This document shows positions 54,130-62,070 of a stretch of 64,000 bases of DNA, one piece after another. Numbering within the stretch: the first letter of the stretch is position 1; each line of letters begins with the position of its first letter. The notes under the pieces are model-generated. The model did not search any database, had not been told where the DNA came from, and saw nothing but the letters and a program-made list of their open reading frames with translations. This stretch comes from Pseudonocardiaceae bacterium YIM PH 21723 (GTDB lineage: Bacteria > Actinomycetota > Actinomycetes > Mycobacteriales > Pseudonocardiaceae). The translations under genes were made by a program, and so were the position numbers. Location: the NCBI GenBank assembly GCA_003600225.1, contig QZFT01000100.1, positions 62,001 to 126,000 on the forward strand. The letters run 5' to 3'.

Positions 54130-54188
54130 AACTTACTTAACAGACGGTAAGTTGCCGTGCTAGCTTTTACTTACCGTTTAGTAAGTAA
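54130..54188. promoter_or_regulatory. Two TetR operators
   Basis: Site 1 has AACTTAC (54130-54136) and GTAAGTT (54147-54153). Site 2 has TTACTTAC (54167-54174) and GTAAGTAA (54181-54188). Both lie between the divergent genes and share the ACTTAC/GTAAGT half-site. Confidence 0.75.
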
Positions 54189-54199
54189 GGGGGACTCCG

Positions 54200-55408
54200 A
54201 TGCGAGTACTGATCTCCGGAGCCAGCATCGCCGGGCCGGTCACGGCCTACTGGCTCACCCGATACGGCTTCGACGTGACCGTGGTGGAGCGGGCGCCGGA
54301 GCTGCGCCAGACCCTCGGCCATGCGGTCGACCTGTTCACGCCGTCCTACGACATCACCGAGAAGATGGGCCTGCGGGACGCGGTGGAGAAGCTGGCCACC
54401 GGCACCGACCGGGTGCGCTTCGTCCGCGCGGACCGGCCGAAGCCGATCGAGATCGACATGACCAAGGTGTACGGCGCCCTGTCCGACCGGCACGTGGAGA
54501 TCATGCGCAACGACCTGTCGCGGGTGTACTACGAGGCGACCCTGCGCGACGTGGAGTACCGGTTCGCCGACTCGATCACCGCGATCGGCGAGGACGGCAC
54601 CGTCTCGTTCGAGCGGGCCCCCGATGAGCGGTTCGACCTGGTCATCGGCGCCGACGGGCTGCACTCCAACGTGCGGAACCTGACCTTCGACAAGTCGCAG
54701 GAGCACTACCTCGGCGCCTGCCTCGCGGTGTTCTCGGTACCGAAGTCGCTGTGCGAGAACGGCGTGATGGACACCCATTTCGACGTCGGCCGGCTGGCCG
54801 GTCTGTACACGGCAGAACCCCTGGACGACGGCCGTGCCGCGTTCATGTGGCGCACCCAGCCGCAGCCGGACGTGCACTACCGGGACACGGCCGCCCAGCG
54901 CAGGCTGGTGATCGAGGCGTTCCGCGGCATGACCCCCGCGGTGGACTCCTGGCTGGCCCGGTTCGACGAGAACACACCGCTCTACTACGACACGATCACC
55001 CAGCTGCGCCTGGACACCTGGTCGAAGGGCCGGGTCACCCTGGTCGGCGATGCCGGCTTCTGCCCCGGACCGGCGGTCGGCGGTAGCACGAGCCTGGCCG
55101 TGGTCGGCGCCTATGTGCTGGCCGGTGAGCTGGCCAAGGCCAAGGGCGACCACGCGGTGGCCTACCCGGCGTACGAGGCGATCATGCTGGACCACGTGCG
55201 GTTGAGCCGGCAGATCGCGCTCAACAACGGGAGCAGTCTGGTGCCTCGCTCCAAGCTGGCCCTGACCGTGATCCCGGCGCTGGCGCGGACCCTGTCCGCA
55301 CTGCCTACCGGGATCGGCCGCACGATCGCCAGACTCACCCAGGGCCGGCTGCGTAAATACGATCAGCTGACCTACCCGGACTACGCGGACCTGCTGGTCA
55401 GGGCGTAG
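54200..55408 (+). CDS. FAD-dependent monooxygenase (PHBH/TetX-like)
   Basis: This 402-residue flavoprotein has the N-terminal dinucleotide motif GASIAG, the DG motif GADGLHS near residue 153 and the second FAD motif GDAGFCPGPAVGG near residue 285. It should hydroxylate an aromatic or polycyclic substrate with NAD(P)H and oxygen, including possible antibiotic inactivation as in TetX; the substrate is unknown. The ATG has GGGGG upstream. Its 3' end overlaps the convergent carotenoid oxygenase gene by 11 bases. Confidence 0.9.
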   Translation: MRVLISGASIAGPVTAYWLTRYGFDVTVVERAPELRQTLGHAVDLFTPSYDITEKMGLRDAVEKLATGTDRVRFVRADRPKPIEIDMTKVYGALSDRHVEIMRNDLSRVYYEATLRDVEYRFADSITAIGEDGTVSFERAPDERFDLVIGADGLHSNVRNLTFDKSQEHYLGACLAVFSVPKSLCENGVMDTHFDVGRLAGLYTAEPLDDGRAAFMWRTQPQPDVHYRDTAAQRRLVIEAFRGMTPAVDSWLARFDENTPLYYDTITQLRLDTWSKGRVTLVGDAGFCPGPAVGGSTSLAVVGAYVLAGELAKAKGDHAVAYPAYEAIMLDHVRLSRQIALNNGSSLVPRSKLALTVIPALARTLSALPTGIGRTIARLTQGRLRKYDQLTYPDYADLLVRA

Positions 55409-56813
55409 GTGCCCAGTTGCCGTGGAATCCGGCGGGCACCCGGTTGGGCAGCGCGACGGTGGCGATGTCCTCCAGGGTGCCCGCGTCCAGGATCCGCAGC
55501 TCGGCCCGGCCGTCCGCCGGATAGTCCACGAAACCCATCAGCACCCCGTCGTCCTCACCGGCGTCGGCCGCACGCGGCACGAACACGAACTCACCGTTCT
55601 GCCCGTCGCCGAAGTCCCGGATCACGCTGTCCTGCTTGTCCAGGTCGTGCTTGATCAGGCCCCTGCTCTCGGCGACCACCGTCTCGGCCGCCATGGTGTA
55701 GGCGTAGCGATGCCGCCTGCCGGTGAGCCGTTCGTCGATCCGCGGGAACTCCTGCGGCCGGTCATCGAGCCGCTGCTCCCGCACCTTGCCGGCGGCCAGA
55801 TCGATGGTCCACCGGTCCAGGGTGGGCGACCCGCTCGGCCCGTGGATCTGCTTGTCGGCGAACATCCGCTCGAACCGGGCCAGCTCCAGCACGATCTCGC
55901 CGTCCTGCTCGTAGGCGTTGGCCGGGTGGAACACGTAGCACGGCTCCACGTCGAACCAGCGCACCGTCGGTTCGCCCTCCCGCGGCATGACGCCGACCCG
56001 GGCCGGATACTCCGGGTTCCACCGATACGGCAGCCCGCCGTTGCTCCCCGCCTTGCCGGCCATCGCCGCGATGGGGTCCGGGATCCGCACCTTGCCGATC
56101 ACCGCGGACATCACCAGCCGGGCGGCCCAGCGCATCGGCGCGGGAGCGGACGCCGGCACCGCCTCGCGGACATCGAAGGTGACCGGCAGGTCGTAGAAGA
56201 TCACGTAGTTCTCGGTGAGCGAGAAGTCGTGCATCATCGGGCTGCCGGTGACCTTGACGTCCACCACCCGTTTGACCAGGCCGTCGGCGCCGACCACCGA
56301 GTACTGCACGGAGTTACCCATGCTGAACGCGTAGGACACCGCGTGCAGGTCGCCGGTCACCGGATCCCGGTGCGGGTGCGCCGTGTAGCCGGGGCCGAAG
56401 CCGAAATCGCAGGCGCCGATGGTCTCCAGCTCGTCAGTCAGCTCGTAGTTCATCGCGCCGCCCTCGACCAGCGCGAGGGTACGGCCGTTGTGCTGCACGA
56501 CGTTGGTGTTCGCGCCGAACCGCCCCACGCCGGGTAGCGGCTCCTCGCCCAGCGTCCGGCTGACGTGCTGCGAGCGCACCCAGCGGTTGCGGTACCACTC
56601 GGCCTTGCCGTCGCGCAGCCGCACGCCGTGCACCATGCCGTCGCCGGTGAACCAGTGGTAGGTGGCCGGATCCACCTCGCTCACCGGATTGGGGCCGTTG
56701 CGCAGGTACCGGCCGTCCAGCCAGTCCGGGATCGTGCCGGCCACCCGCAGATCGGTCAGGGTCCGCTCCTCGGCAACCGGTGCCAGGGTCCCCGCTAAGA
56801 ACGCGTTGTCCAT
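55398..56813 (-). CDS. Carotenoid oxygenase family protein
   Basis: This 471-residue non-heme iron dioxygenase belongs to the RPE65/carotenoid cleavage family and cleaves conjugated double bonds of apocarotenoids or similar polyenes or stilbenes. Iron-binding His residues are visible in TAHPHRDP, MMHDFS, CYVFHPANA and GFHGNWA. The N-terminal RYLRNGPNP motif is the family hallmark. The ATG follows GGAGG. A strong operator-like palindrome lies directly upstream, but no regulator gene is next to it. Confidence 0.93.
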   Translation of the reverse strand: MDNAFLAGTLAPVAEERTLTDLRVAGTIPDWLDGRYLRNGPNPVSEVDPATYHWFTGDGMVHGVRLRDGKAEWYRNRWVRSQHVSRTLGEEPLPGVGRFGANTNVVQHNGRTLALVEGGAMNYELTDELETIGACDFGFGPGYTAHPHRDPVTGDLHAVSYAFSMGNSVQYSVVGADGLVKRVVDVKVTGSPMMHDFSLTENYVIFYDLPVTFDVREAVPASAPAPMRWAARLVMSAVIGKVRIPDPIAAMAGKAGSNGGLPYRWNPEYPARVGVMPREGEPTVRWFDVEPCYVFHPANAYEQDGEIVLELARFERMFADKQIHGPSGSPTLDRWTIDLAAGKVREQRLDDRPQEFPRIDERLTGRRHRYAYTMAAETVVAESRGLIKHDLDKQDSVIRDFGDGQNGEFVFVPRAADAGEDDGVLMGFVDYPADGRAELRILDAGTLEDIATVALPNRVPAGFHGNWAPTP

Positions 56814-56825
56814 GCCCGCCTCCTA

Positions 56826-56857
56826 TAACACTGTTACCAATGACGGTAACAGCGTTA
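56826..56857. promoter_or_regulatory. Operator palindrome upstream of the carotenoid oxygenase
   Basis: CTGTTACC (56831-56838) and GGTAACAG (56845-56852) flank a 6-base spacer. TAAC and GTTA extend the symmetry outward (56826-56829, 56854-56857). The site starts 13 bases upstream of the start codon and resembles TetR-type operators. Confidence 0.7.
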
Positions 56858-56899
56858 CGAAACGTGGGCAAGGCGCTGCCACCATCAGCGCAACGGAGG

Positions 56900-58066
56900 T
56901 CAGTCGGGGATGGAATCCTTGGAGCGCAGACGTGGCACCACGGAGACGATGAGCGCCATGGCCAGGCCGATACCGACGGTCCAGGCCACCACGACCGGGT
57001 CGAAGACCGCCATCGCCACCGCGCCGAAGGCCAGCACCGAGGCCCACAAGTAGATCAGCAGCACGGCTCGGCGGTGCGAGTGGCCGATGTCCAGCAGCCG
57101 GTGGTGCAGGTGCATCTTGTCCGCGGAGAACAGGTTCTGCCCGTTCCGCGTGCGCCGGATGATCGCCAGGATGAGGTCCAGCAGCGGGATGAACAAGACC
57201 GCGGCCACCACCACCAGCGGGGTGAGCAGACCGAGGGTGTCCTGCGGCCCGGTGGTGTCCGGATTCAGCTGACCGGAGGCCGTGGTGGACGCCGCGGCCA
57301 GCATCAGACCGATCAGCATGGAGCCCGAGTCGCCCATGAAGATCCGCGCGGGCTGGAAGTTGTGCGGCAGGAAGCCGAGGCAGGCGCCGGCCAGGGTCGC
57401 CGCGATCAGGGTGGGCGGATAGGCGGTGATCGCGCCGGAGGTGTTCAGCAGGCTGAGCGAGAACACGCAGGTGGCGCAGGCGGAGATCATGCCGATGCCC
57501 GAGGCCAGCCCGTCCAGGCCGTCCACGAAGTTCATCGCGTTGATCATGGTGACGGTGAGCAGCACGGTGAGCAGGCTGCCCTGGTCGCTACCGAGCACCA
57601 GGCTGCTGCCGACAGGACTGCCCCACGGCACCCAGAACACGCTCCACTGCACGCCGAACAACACCATCACCCCGGCCGCGGTGGTCTGCCCGGCCAGTTT
57701 GGTCAGGCCGTCCAGCTCGAACCGGTCGTCCAGCGCGCCGATCAGCACGATGATCGCGCCGGCCATCACCACGCCGCGGACCTGTGTCTGCTCGAAGGCG
57801 AAGGCGCTACGCAGCACCGGCAGCTGGTGGGCCAGGAACATGCCGGCCAGCACGCCACCGAAGATGGCCAGGCCGCCCATCCTGGCCATCGGCTTGGCGT
57901 GCACATCCCGCGCCCGGGGGACGGCGACCGCGCCGACCTTGAAGGCGAACAGTCGCACGGCCCCGGTCATCAGGAATGCCACCGCCGCCGAGATCAGCCC
58001 TACCAGCAAGAACTCTCGTACCGGAAGGATGATGCCTGAAGCGACGGCGGTGACACCCGCATGCAC
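56900..58066 (-). CDS. wecA: Polyprenyl-phosphate GlcNAc-1-phosphate transferase (WecA/Rfe type)
   Basis: This 388-residue membrane enzyme has about eleven helices and transfers GlcNAc-1-phosphate to decaprenyl phosphate, starting arabinogalactan or wall-polymer linker synthesis. The NFVDGLDGLASG catalytic Asp segment, FMGDSGSM and HHRLLDIGHSHRR are the family signatures. GTG 58066 (VHAGVTAVAS) is chosen because AAGGG lies 7 bases upstream and because longer frames run into glyA. It lies 22 bases after glyA. Confidence 0.92.
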   Translation of the reverse strand: MHAGVTAVASGIILPVREFLLVGLISAAVAFLMTGAVRLFAFKVGAVAVPRARDVHAKPMARMGGLAIFGGVLAGMFLAHQLPVLRSAFAFEQTQVRGVVMAGAIIVLIGALDDRFELDGLTKLAGQTTAAGVMVLFGVQWSVFWVPWGSPVGSSLVLGSDQGSLLTVLLTVTMINAMNFVDGLDGLASGIGMISACATCVFSLSLLNTSGAITAYPPTLIAATLAGACLGFLPHNFQPARIFMGDSGSMLIGLMLAAASTTASGQLNPDTTGPQDTLGLLTPLVVVAAVLFIPLLDLILAIIRRTRNGQNLFSADKMHLHHRLLDIGHSHRRAVLLIYLWASVLAFGAVAMAVFDPVVVAWTVGIGLAMALIVSVVPRLRSKDSIPD

Positions 58067-58088
58067 GGTGATTCCCTTAGCTCGTGGA

Positions 58089-59366
58089 TTACCTGGGGTA
58101 TGCCGGGAACCTGGTGACGAGCTCGGTGACCTGCTCGGCCACCTTGGCCAGCTCGGCGTCGCCGTCCGTCGTTCCCAGCTCCGCACGCACCGCCCGCGAG
58201 ATCAGCTTCGCCACGTCGGCCATCTCGGACTCGGTCATGCCCTGGGTGGTGAGGCAGGGCGAACCGATCCGGATACCGGAGGCGATCATCGGCTTCTGCG
58301 GGTCGTACGGAATCGCGTTCTTGTTCAAGGTGATCTTGGCAGCGTCGCTGCGAGCCTCGGCTTCGGCCCCCGTGACGCCCACCGGACGCAGGTCGATCAG
58401 CGCCAGGTGCGTGTCGGTGCCACCGGACACCGGGCGCATGCCCTCGGCCTCCAGACCCTTGGCCAGCGCGCCGGCGTTGGCCACGACCTGCTGGGCGTAG
58501 GCCTGGTAGTCGGCGCTGGCCGCTTCCTTCAGCGCGACGGCCTTGGCGGCCACCGAGTGCATCTGCGGGCCACCCTGGCTGAACGGGAACACGGCCTTGT
58601 CGATGGCCTTGGCGTGCTCCTCGCGGCAGACGATCATGCCGCCACGGGGTCCACGCAGCACCTTGTGCGTGGTGAAGGAGACGACGTCGGCGTACGGCAC
58701 CGGCGAGGGGATCGCCTTACCGGCCACCAGGCCGATGAAGTGCGCGGCGTCCACCATCAGGATCGCGCCGACCTCGTCGGCGATCTCCCGGAAGGCGGCG
58801 AAGTCGATCAGGCGCGGGTACGCGGTGGCACCGGCGATGATCATCTTGGGCTGGTGCTGCTTGGCCAGATCCCGGACCTGGTCGTAGTCGATCAGCTCGT
58901 TGTCCTCGCGGACGCTGTACGGGATCGGGTTGAACCACTTGCCGGAGAAGTTGACCTTGGCGCCGTGGGTCAGGTGGCCACCGTGCGGCAGCGACATGGC
59001 CAGCACGTTGTCGCCCGGCTGCAGGAACGCGCCGTAGACGGCCAGGTTGGCGCTGGCACCGGAGTGCGGCTGCAGGTTGGCGTGCTCGGCGCCGAACAGC
59101 TCCTTGGCGCGCTCGATGCCGATGTTCTCGGCCTTGTCGACCTCGGCACAGCCACCGTAGTAGCGGCGGCCCGGGTAGCCCTCGGCGTACTTGTTGGACA
59201 GGGTGGATCCGAGCGCCGCCAGCACCGCAGGGCTGGTCAGGTTCTCACTGGCGATCAGCTGGAGCCCGCCGCGCAAGCGCTCGAGCTCACCGAGGATGAC
59301 GTCCGAGATCTCGGGGTCAAAGGACTGCAGGGCGTCGAAATCGGGGCCCCAGAACGGCGTGCTCAC
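58089..59366 (-). CDS. glyA: Serine hydroxymethyltransferase GlyA
   Basis: This 425-residue PLP enzyme interconverts serine and glycine with tetrahydrofolate. The PLP lysine is in SFTTHKVLRGPRGG near residue 228, and the early GYPGRRYYGGCAEVD and the PLP-phosphate HSGASANLAVYGA segments are conserved. The GTG at 59366 (MSTPFWGPDF) follows AGGAGAG. The longer upstream frame overlaps the deacetylase promoter and is rejected. It is the head of the glyA-wecA pair. Confidence 0.96.
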   Translation of the reverse strand: MSTPFWGPDFDALQSFDPEISDVILGELERLRGGLQLIASENLTSPAVLAALGSTLSNKYAEGYPGRRYYGGCAEVDKAENIGIERAKELFGAEHANLQPHSGASANLAVYGAFLQPGDNVLAMSLPHGGHLTHGAKVNFSGKWFNPIPYSVREDNELIDYDQVRDLAKQHQPKMIIAGATAYPRLIDFAAFREIADEVGAILMVDAAHFIGLVAGKAIPSPVPYADVVSFTTHKVLRGPRGGMIVCREEHAKAIDKAVFPFSQGGPQMHSVAAKAVALKEAASADYQAYAQQVVANAGALAKGLEAEGMRPVSGGTDTHLALIDLRPVGVTGAEAEARSDAAKITLNKNAIPYDPQKPMIASGIRIGSPCLTTQGMTESEMADVAKLISRAVRAELGTTDGDAELAKVAEQVTELVTRFPAYPR

Positions 59367-59516
59367 TGCTTGACTCTCCTTTTGCCGGCCGACTACTCGG
59401 TCACGGTCGGCCACGTTACCCGCTGCGCTGCATCGCCCGACCGCGCGATGGGGCAGTATGGCCACGTGAGCCGCAGTACAAACGCATCCTTCCATCTGCT
59501 TGGACGTCACTTTAAT

Positions 59517-60332
59517 GTGTCGTCTTCTGGGGTAGCTCGCAGGCTGTTGGCCGTCGTCACGCTGGTCGTACTGGCCGCGTGCAGTACCGCCACACTGGAG
59601 CCGGGCAAGCCCGAAGCAGCCAAACAGCTCTCCGCGCCACGAACGTCACACGTTCCGGAACCGGAGAAGACCCTGCCCGCCATCCCGGGCGCCCGTCCCG
59701 GCGCGCCGGTGGTGGTGTTCCAGGGCCCGGAGAAGGCCAAGGACAGCTGGGCGCTGACCCTGGACGACGGCGTGTGCCCCGAGTGCATCGCCGGCTACGT
59801 GAAGCTGGCCGAGCAGGGCATGCACCTGACGTTCTGCCCGAACGGGCAGTACGCGAAGAACTGGGAGCCGATGGCGGCCCGGATCAAGAAGCTCGTCGCC
59901 CAGGGGCGGGTCCAGGTGTGCAACCACACCATGAACCACAAGAACCTGCTGACGCTGAGCGACGCCCAGATCGAGCACGAGATCCAGTCCAACGAGGACT
60001 GGATCCAGCACACCTTCGGCACCACGTCCCGGCCGTGGCTGCGACCGCCGTTCGGCAACCACAACCCGAGGGTGGACGCCGTCGCCGCGCGGCTGGGCTT
60101 CACCCACATCGCGATCTGGAACGGCTCGTTCGGCGACTCGGGCAAGCTCGAACCGAACGTGCTGCTCGGCGAGGTCGACAAGTACCTCAAACCGCGGACG
60201 CTGATGCTGGCTCACGTGAACTACCCGACGGCGATCAACCACTTCGCGGAGATCCAGAAGATGGCCGACCAGCGTGGTCTGCGCGCCGTCACGCTCGACG
60301 AGATGTTCGGGACTTCGCGGATCATCGGCTGA
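59517..60332 (+). CDS. Polysaccharide deacetylase lipoprotein
   Basis: This protein of about 271 residues is probably a lipoprotein: positively charged GVARR, hydrophobic core and the lipobox LAAC near residue 22. The NodB domain shows LTLDDGV (metal Asp-Asp), CNHTMNHKNL (HxxxH) and RPPFGNHN. It should remove acetyl groups from a wall or extracellular polysaccharide. GTG 59517 is the likely start by signal length; a GTG at 59466 is also possible, and neither has a strong ribosome site. It is divergent from glyA. Confidence 0.85.
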   Translation: MSSSGVARRLLAVVTLVVLAACSTATLEPGKPEAAKQLSAPRTSHVPEPEKTLPAIPGARPGAPVVVFQGPEKAKDSWALTLDDGVCPECIAGYVKLAEQGMHLTFCPNGQYAKNWEPMAARIKKLVAQGRVQVCNHTMNHKNLLTLSDAQIEHEIQSNEDWIQHTFGTTSRPWLRPPFGNHNPRVDAVAARLGFTHIAIWNGSFGDSGKLEPNVLLGEVDKYLKPRTLMLAHVNYPTAINHFAEIQKMADQRGLRAVTLDEMFGTSRIIG

Positions 60333-60345
60333 GCGTGGCTGGTTC

Positions 60346-60781
60346 TTGGCTGTCGGCGAAAGCGGGCTTTGGAAGGGGAGACGGGCTCGGGGGCCGTCTT
60401 TCCTGCCGGCGTGTTGGGTGGGCGCACGCCTGACTGGCCGGTCGGCTGATGGGGCTGGGTTCGGTGCGATGGTCGGTCACTGTCCACTGTGTCCGTCCAC
60501 AAAGGACGTCCACCTCGCGGGACCACACGGCGTGTCGCACCATTTCCGCACCGTGTCGCACCGAGCGACCTTGATCAAAGCGGAGTTTGGGCCGCTGAGA
60601 GCCCTGAAAGCGTCTTTCCGGGCGCCTAAAACCCTCGGACTCCGCGCAGCGGCCCCGACCGCCAGAACGGCGTGCGCCCAGCCGACCGCCAGAACGGCGT
60701 GCCCCCACCCAACACGAAGGCAGCAAAGACGCGGCCCCACGCCCGTCTCCCCCTCCAAAGCCATCATTCGCCGACAGCCAG
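60346..60781 (-). mobile_element. MITE-like non-coding element, copy 2 (reverse orientation)
   Basis: This segment of about 436 bp has terminal inverted repeats of about 86 bp (60346-60430 with 60696-60781), sharing TGGCTGTCGGCGAA and GGCTTTGGA. Its core matches copy 1 (29651-30057) when reversed, including GACAGTGGACAG-type sequence and GTGCGACAC motifs (60525-60562). A small tandem duplication (about 27 bp repeated, 60656-60705) enlarges it. It lies between convergent genes, like copy 1, and no protein is supported. Confidence 0.75.
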
Positions 60782-60828
60782 ACGCCCCAGAAACCACGTA
60801 TAACAGCCGAGCAATAGCCCGTAGCGAA

Positions 60829-60865
60829 AGTCGGAATAGCTCGGTTCCCGCGAGCTATTCCGACT
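60829..60865. terminator. Bidirectional terminator after the XRE gene
   Basis: A 15-bp perfect stem (60829-60843 with 60851-60865) and 7-base loop lies 7 bases beyond the stop at 60872, between convergent genes. Confidence 0.7.
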
Positions 60866-60871
60866 CATTCG

Positions 60872-61849
60872 CTAATACCACTCCCACCGGATTCCGTACT
60901 GGCCGGCAGTGGCCTCTGTTTCAATGAAGTGGACCGACGACCACACATCGGGATGCAGTCGCATGACGTCCACGGTTTCGGTGCTCCTGGTCCCCTTCCA
61001 CGTGCGATAGGCACGCGCGGGGACCATCGCCGGGTCGAACTGCACGCGCAACGAGTACTGGTTGACCGGAAGCCGCAGGCCGCGCACCCAGTGGGTGCTC
61101 GGTGGGCCCTGCTGGGAGTATCCGATCTCGAACTCGAACAGGTGCGTCTGCCCGGCCATCAGCGGACGGCCGAACAGCAGCTCGACCGCGATGATGTTCG
61201 CCGAGGGGTGCGTACGCACCCGCCCCACGCGGCAATAGGACGCCGCGTGTACATCCGGGCGGATGGGTTGATCACCCCGGTAGAACAGGACGAATCGATC
61301 AGCGTTGTCCACCCTGGCCCGAACCGTCAGGCGCAGCCGGACCGACTTCTCGTCTCTGGCTCGGCCGATCATCACGTGTTCCTGGCATCCCAGCCAGTCC
61401 CACAGATGATCGACGGCGCCACCGACCGCCCGAGACAGCTGATCCAGCTGCTCGTGATAGTCGGTGACCAGGCGAAAATCCGTGGCACCCGCCGCCTGGT
61501 TGACCCACCGTCCACGCTTACGACGGGGACCAAGCAGCGCCACGAGCTCATCCGGGGCCAGGCCCAGGATGTTCTCCAGCTCGCGGACGGCGCGCATGGA
61601 CTTCGCTTGCTCCGGCCGGGATCGGCCGCGTTGCCAGTAACTGAGGCTGGCCAGACTTACCTGCACGCCACGATTCAGCAGGTGGGCGTGCAGGCGCTCC
61701 AGACTGAGCCCGCGACTCTTGATCGCGAGCTGCAGCGCCCGGTGAAACGGTCCGGCTCGCAGGGCCACACTGAGTTCGTGGTCCACGATCCGGCCCGGGC
61801 TCGGTGCCTGATGCGATTGTGCAGGGTAGACCTCAGATCGCTGCGCCAT
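60872..61849 (-). CDS. XRE-type helix-turn-helix regulator with unknown C-terminal domain
   Basis: This 325-residue protein starts at ATG 61849 after AAGGAG. An N-terminal helix-turn-helix spans about residues 37-85 (FHRALQLAIKSRGLSLERLHAHL, then VSLASLSYWQRGRSRPEQ). A C-terminal part of about 200 residues contains beta-strand-like stretches (DRFVLFYRGDQP, THLFEFEIGYSQQG) of no family I know. It stands alone, next to the less GC-rich gap 61850-62070. It may sense a ligand with its C-terminal domain. Confidence 0.75.
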   Translation of the reverse strand: MAQRSEVYPAQSHQAPSPGRIVDHELSVALRAGPFHRALQLAIKSRGLSLERLHAHLLNRGVQVSLASLSYWQRGRSRPEQAKSMRAVRELENILGLAPDELVALLGPRRKRGRWVNQAAGATDFRLVTDYHEQLDQLSRAVGGAVDHLWDWLGCQEHVMIGRARDEKSVRLRLTVRARVDNADRFVLFYRGDQPIRPDVHAASYCRVGRVRTHPSANIIAVELLFGRPLMAGQTHLFEFEIGYSQQGPPSTHWVRGLRLPVNQYSLRVQFDPAMVPARAYRTWKGTRSTETVDVMRLHPDVWSSVHFIETEATAGQYGIRWEWY

Positions 61850-62070
61850 GAAGGGCTCCTTACAGCGACGCCCACCGGGCGTGGTGGGCCTTTTCGCAAA
61901 CTGAGGTTGCAATCGGCGTTGTGGAAATTAGTGTCTCTATACGGTTGAACGGCTATCGACGTTCAACTTTCACCATGGTGTCTCATCAAACGTCACACCA
62001 GAATCGTCGTATTGCCGTAACTTATGACTCCAAATGGTGCGGATCACACTACTGCAGGGTAACTCTGACG
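61850..62070. other. AT-richer intergenic gap
   Basis: This 221-base stretch is clearly less GC-rich than its surroundings and contains stops in the frames I checked. It probably holds the promoter of the XRE gene and may be the boundary of transferred DNA. No RNA gene could be recognised. Confidence 0.4.

Noticed and set aside
57426-59516. Long plus-strand open frame opposite wecA and glyA, in frame with the deacetylase
   Set aside because: It lies antisense to wecA and glyA; the deacetylase proper starts near 59466-59517 with its lipoprotein signal.
60274-60927. Open frames across the second inverted-repeat element
   Set aside because: They run through the terminal repeats in frames unrelated to those of copy 1.
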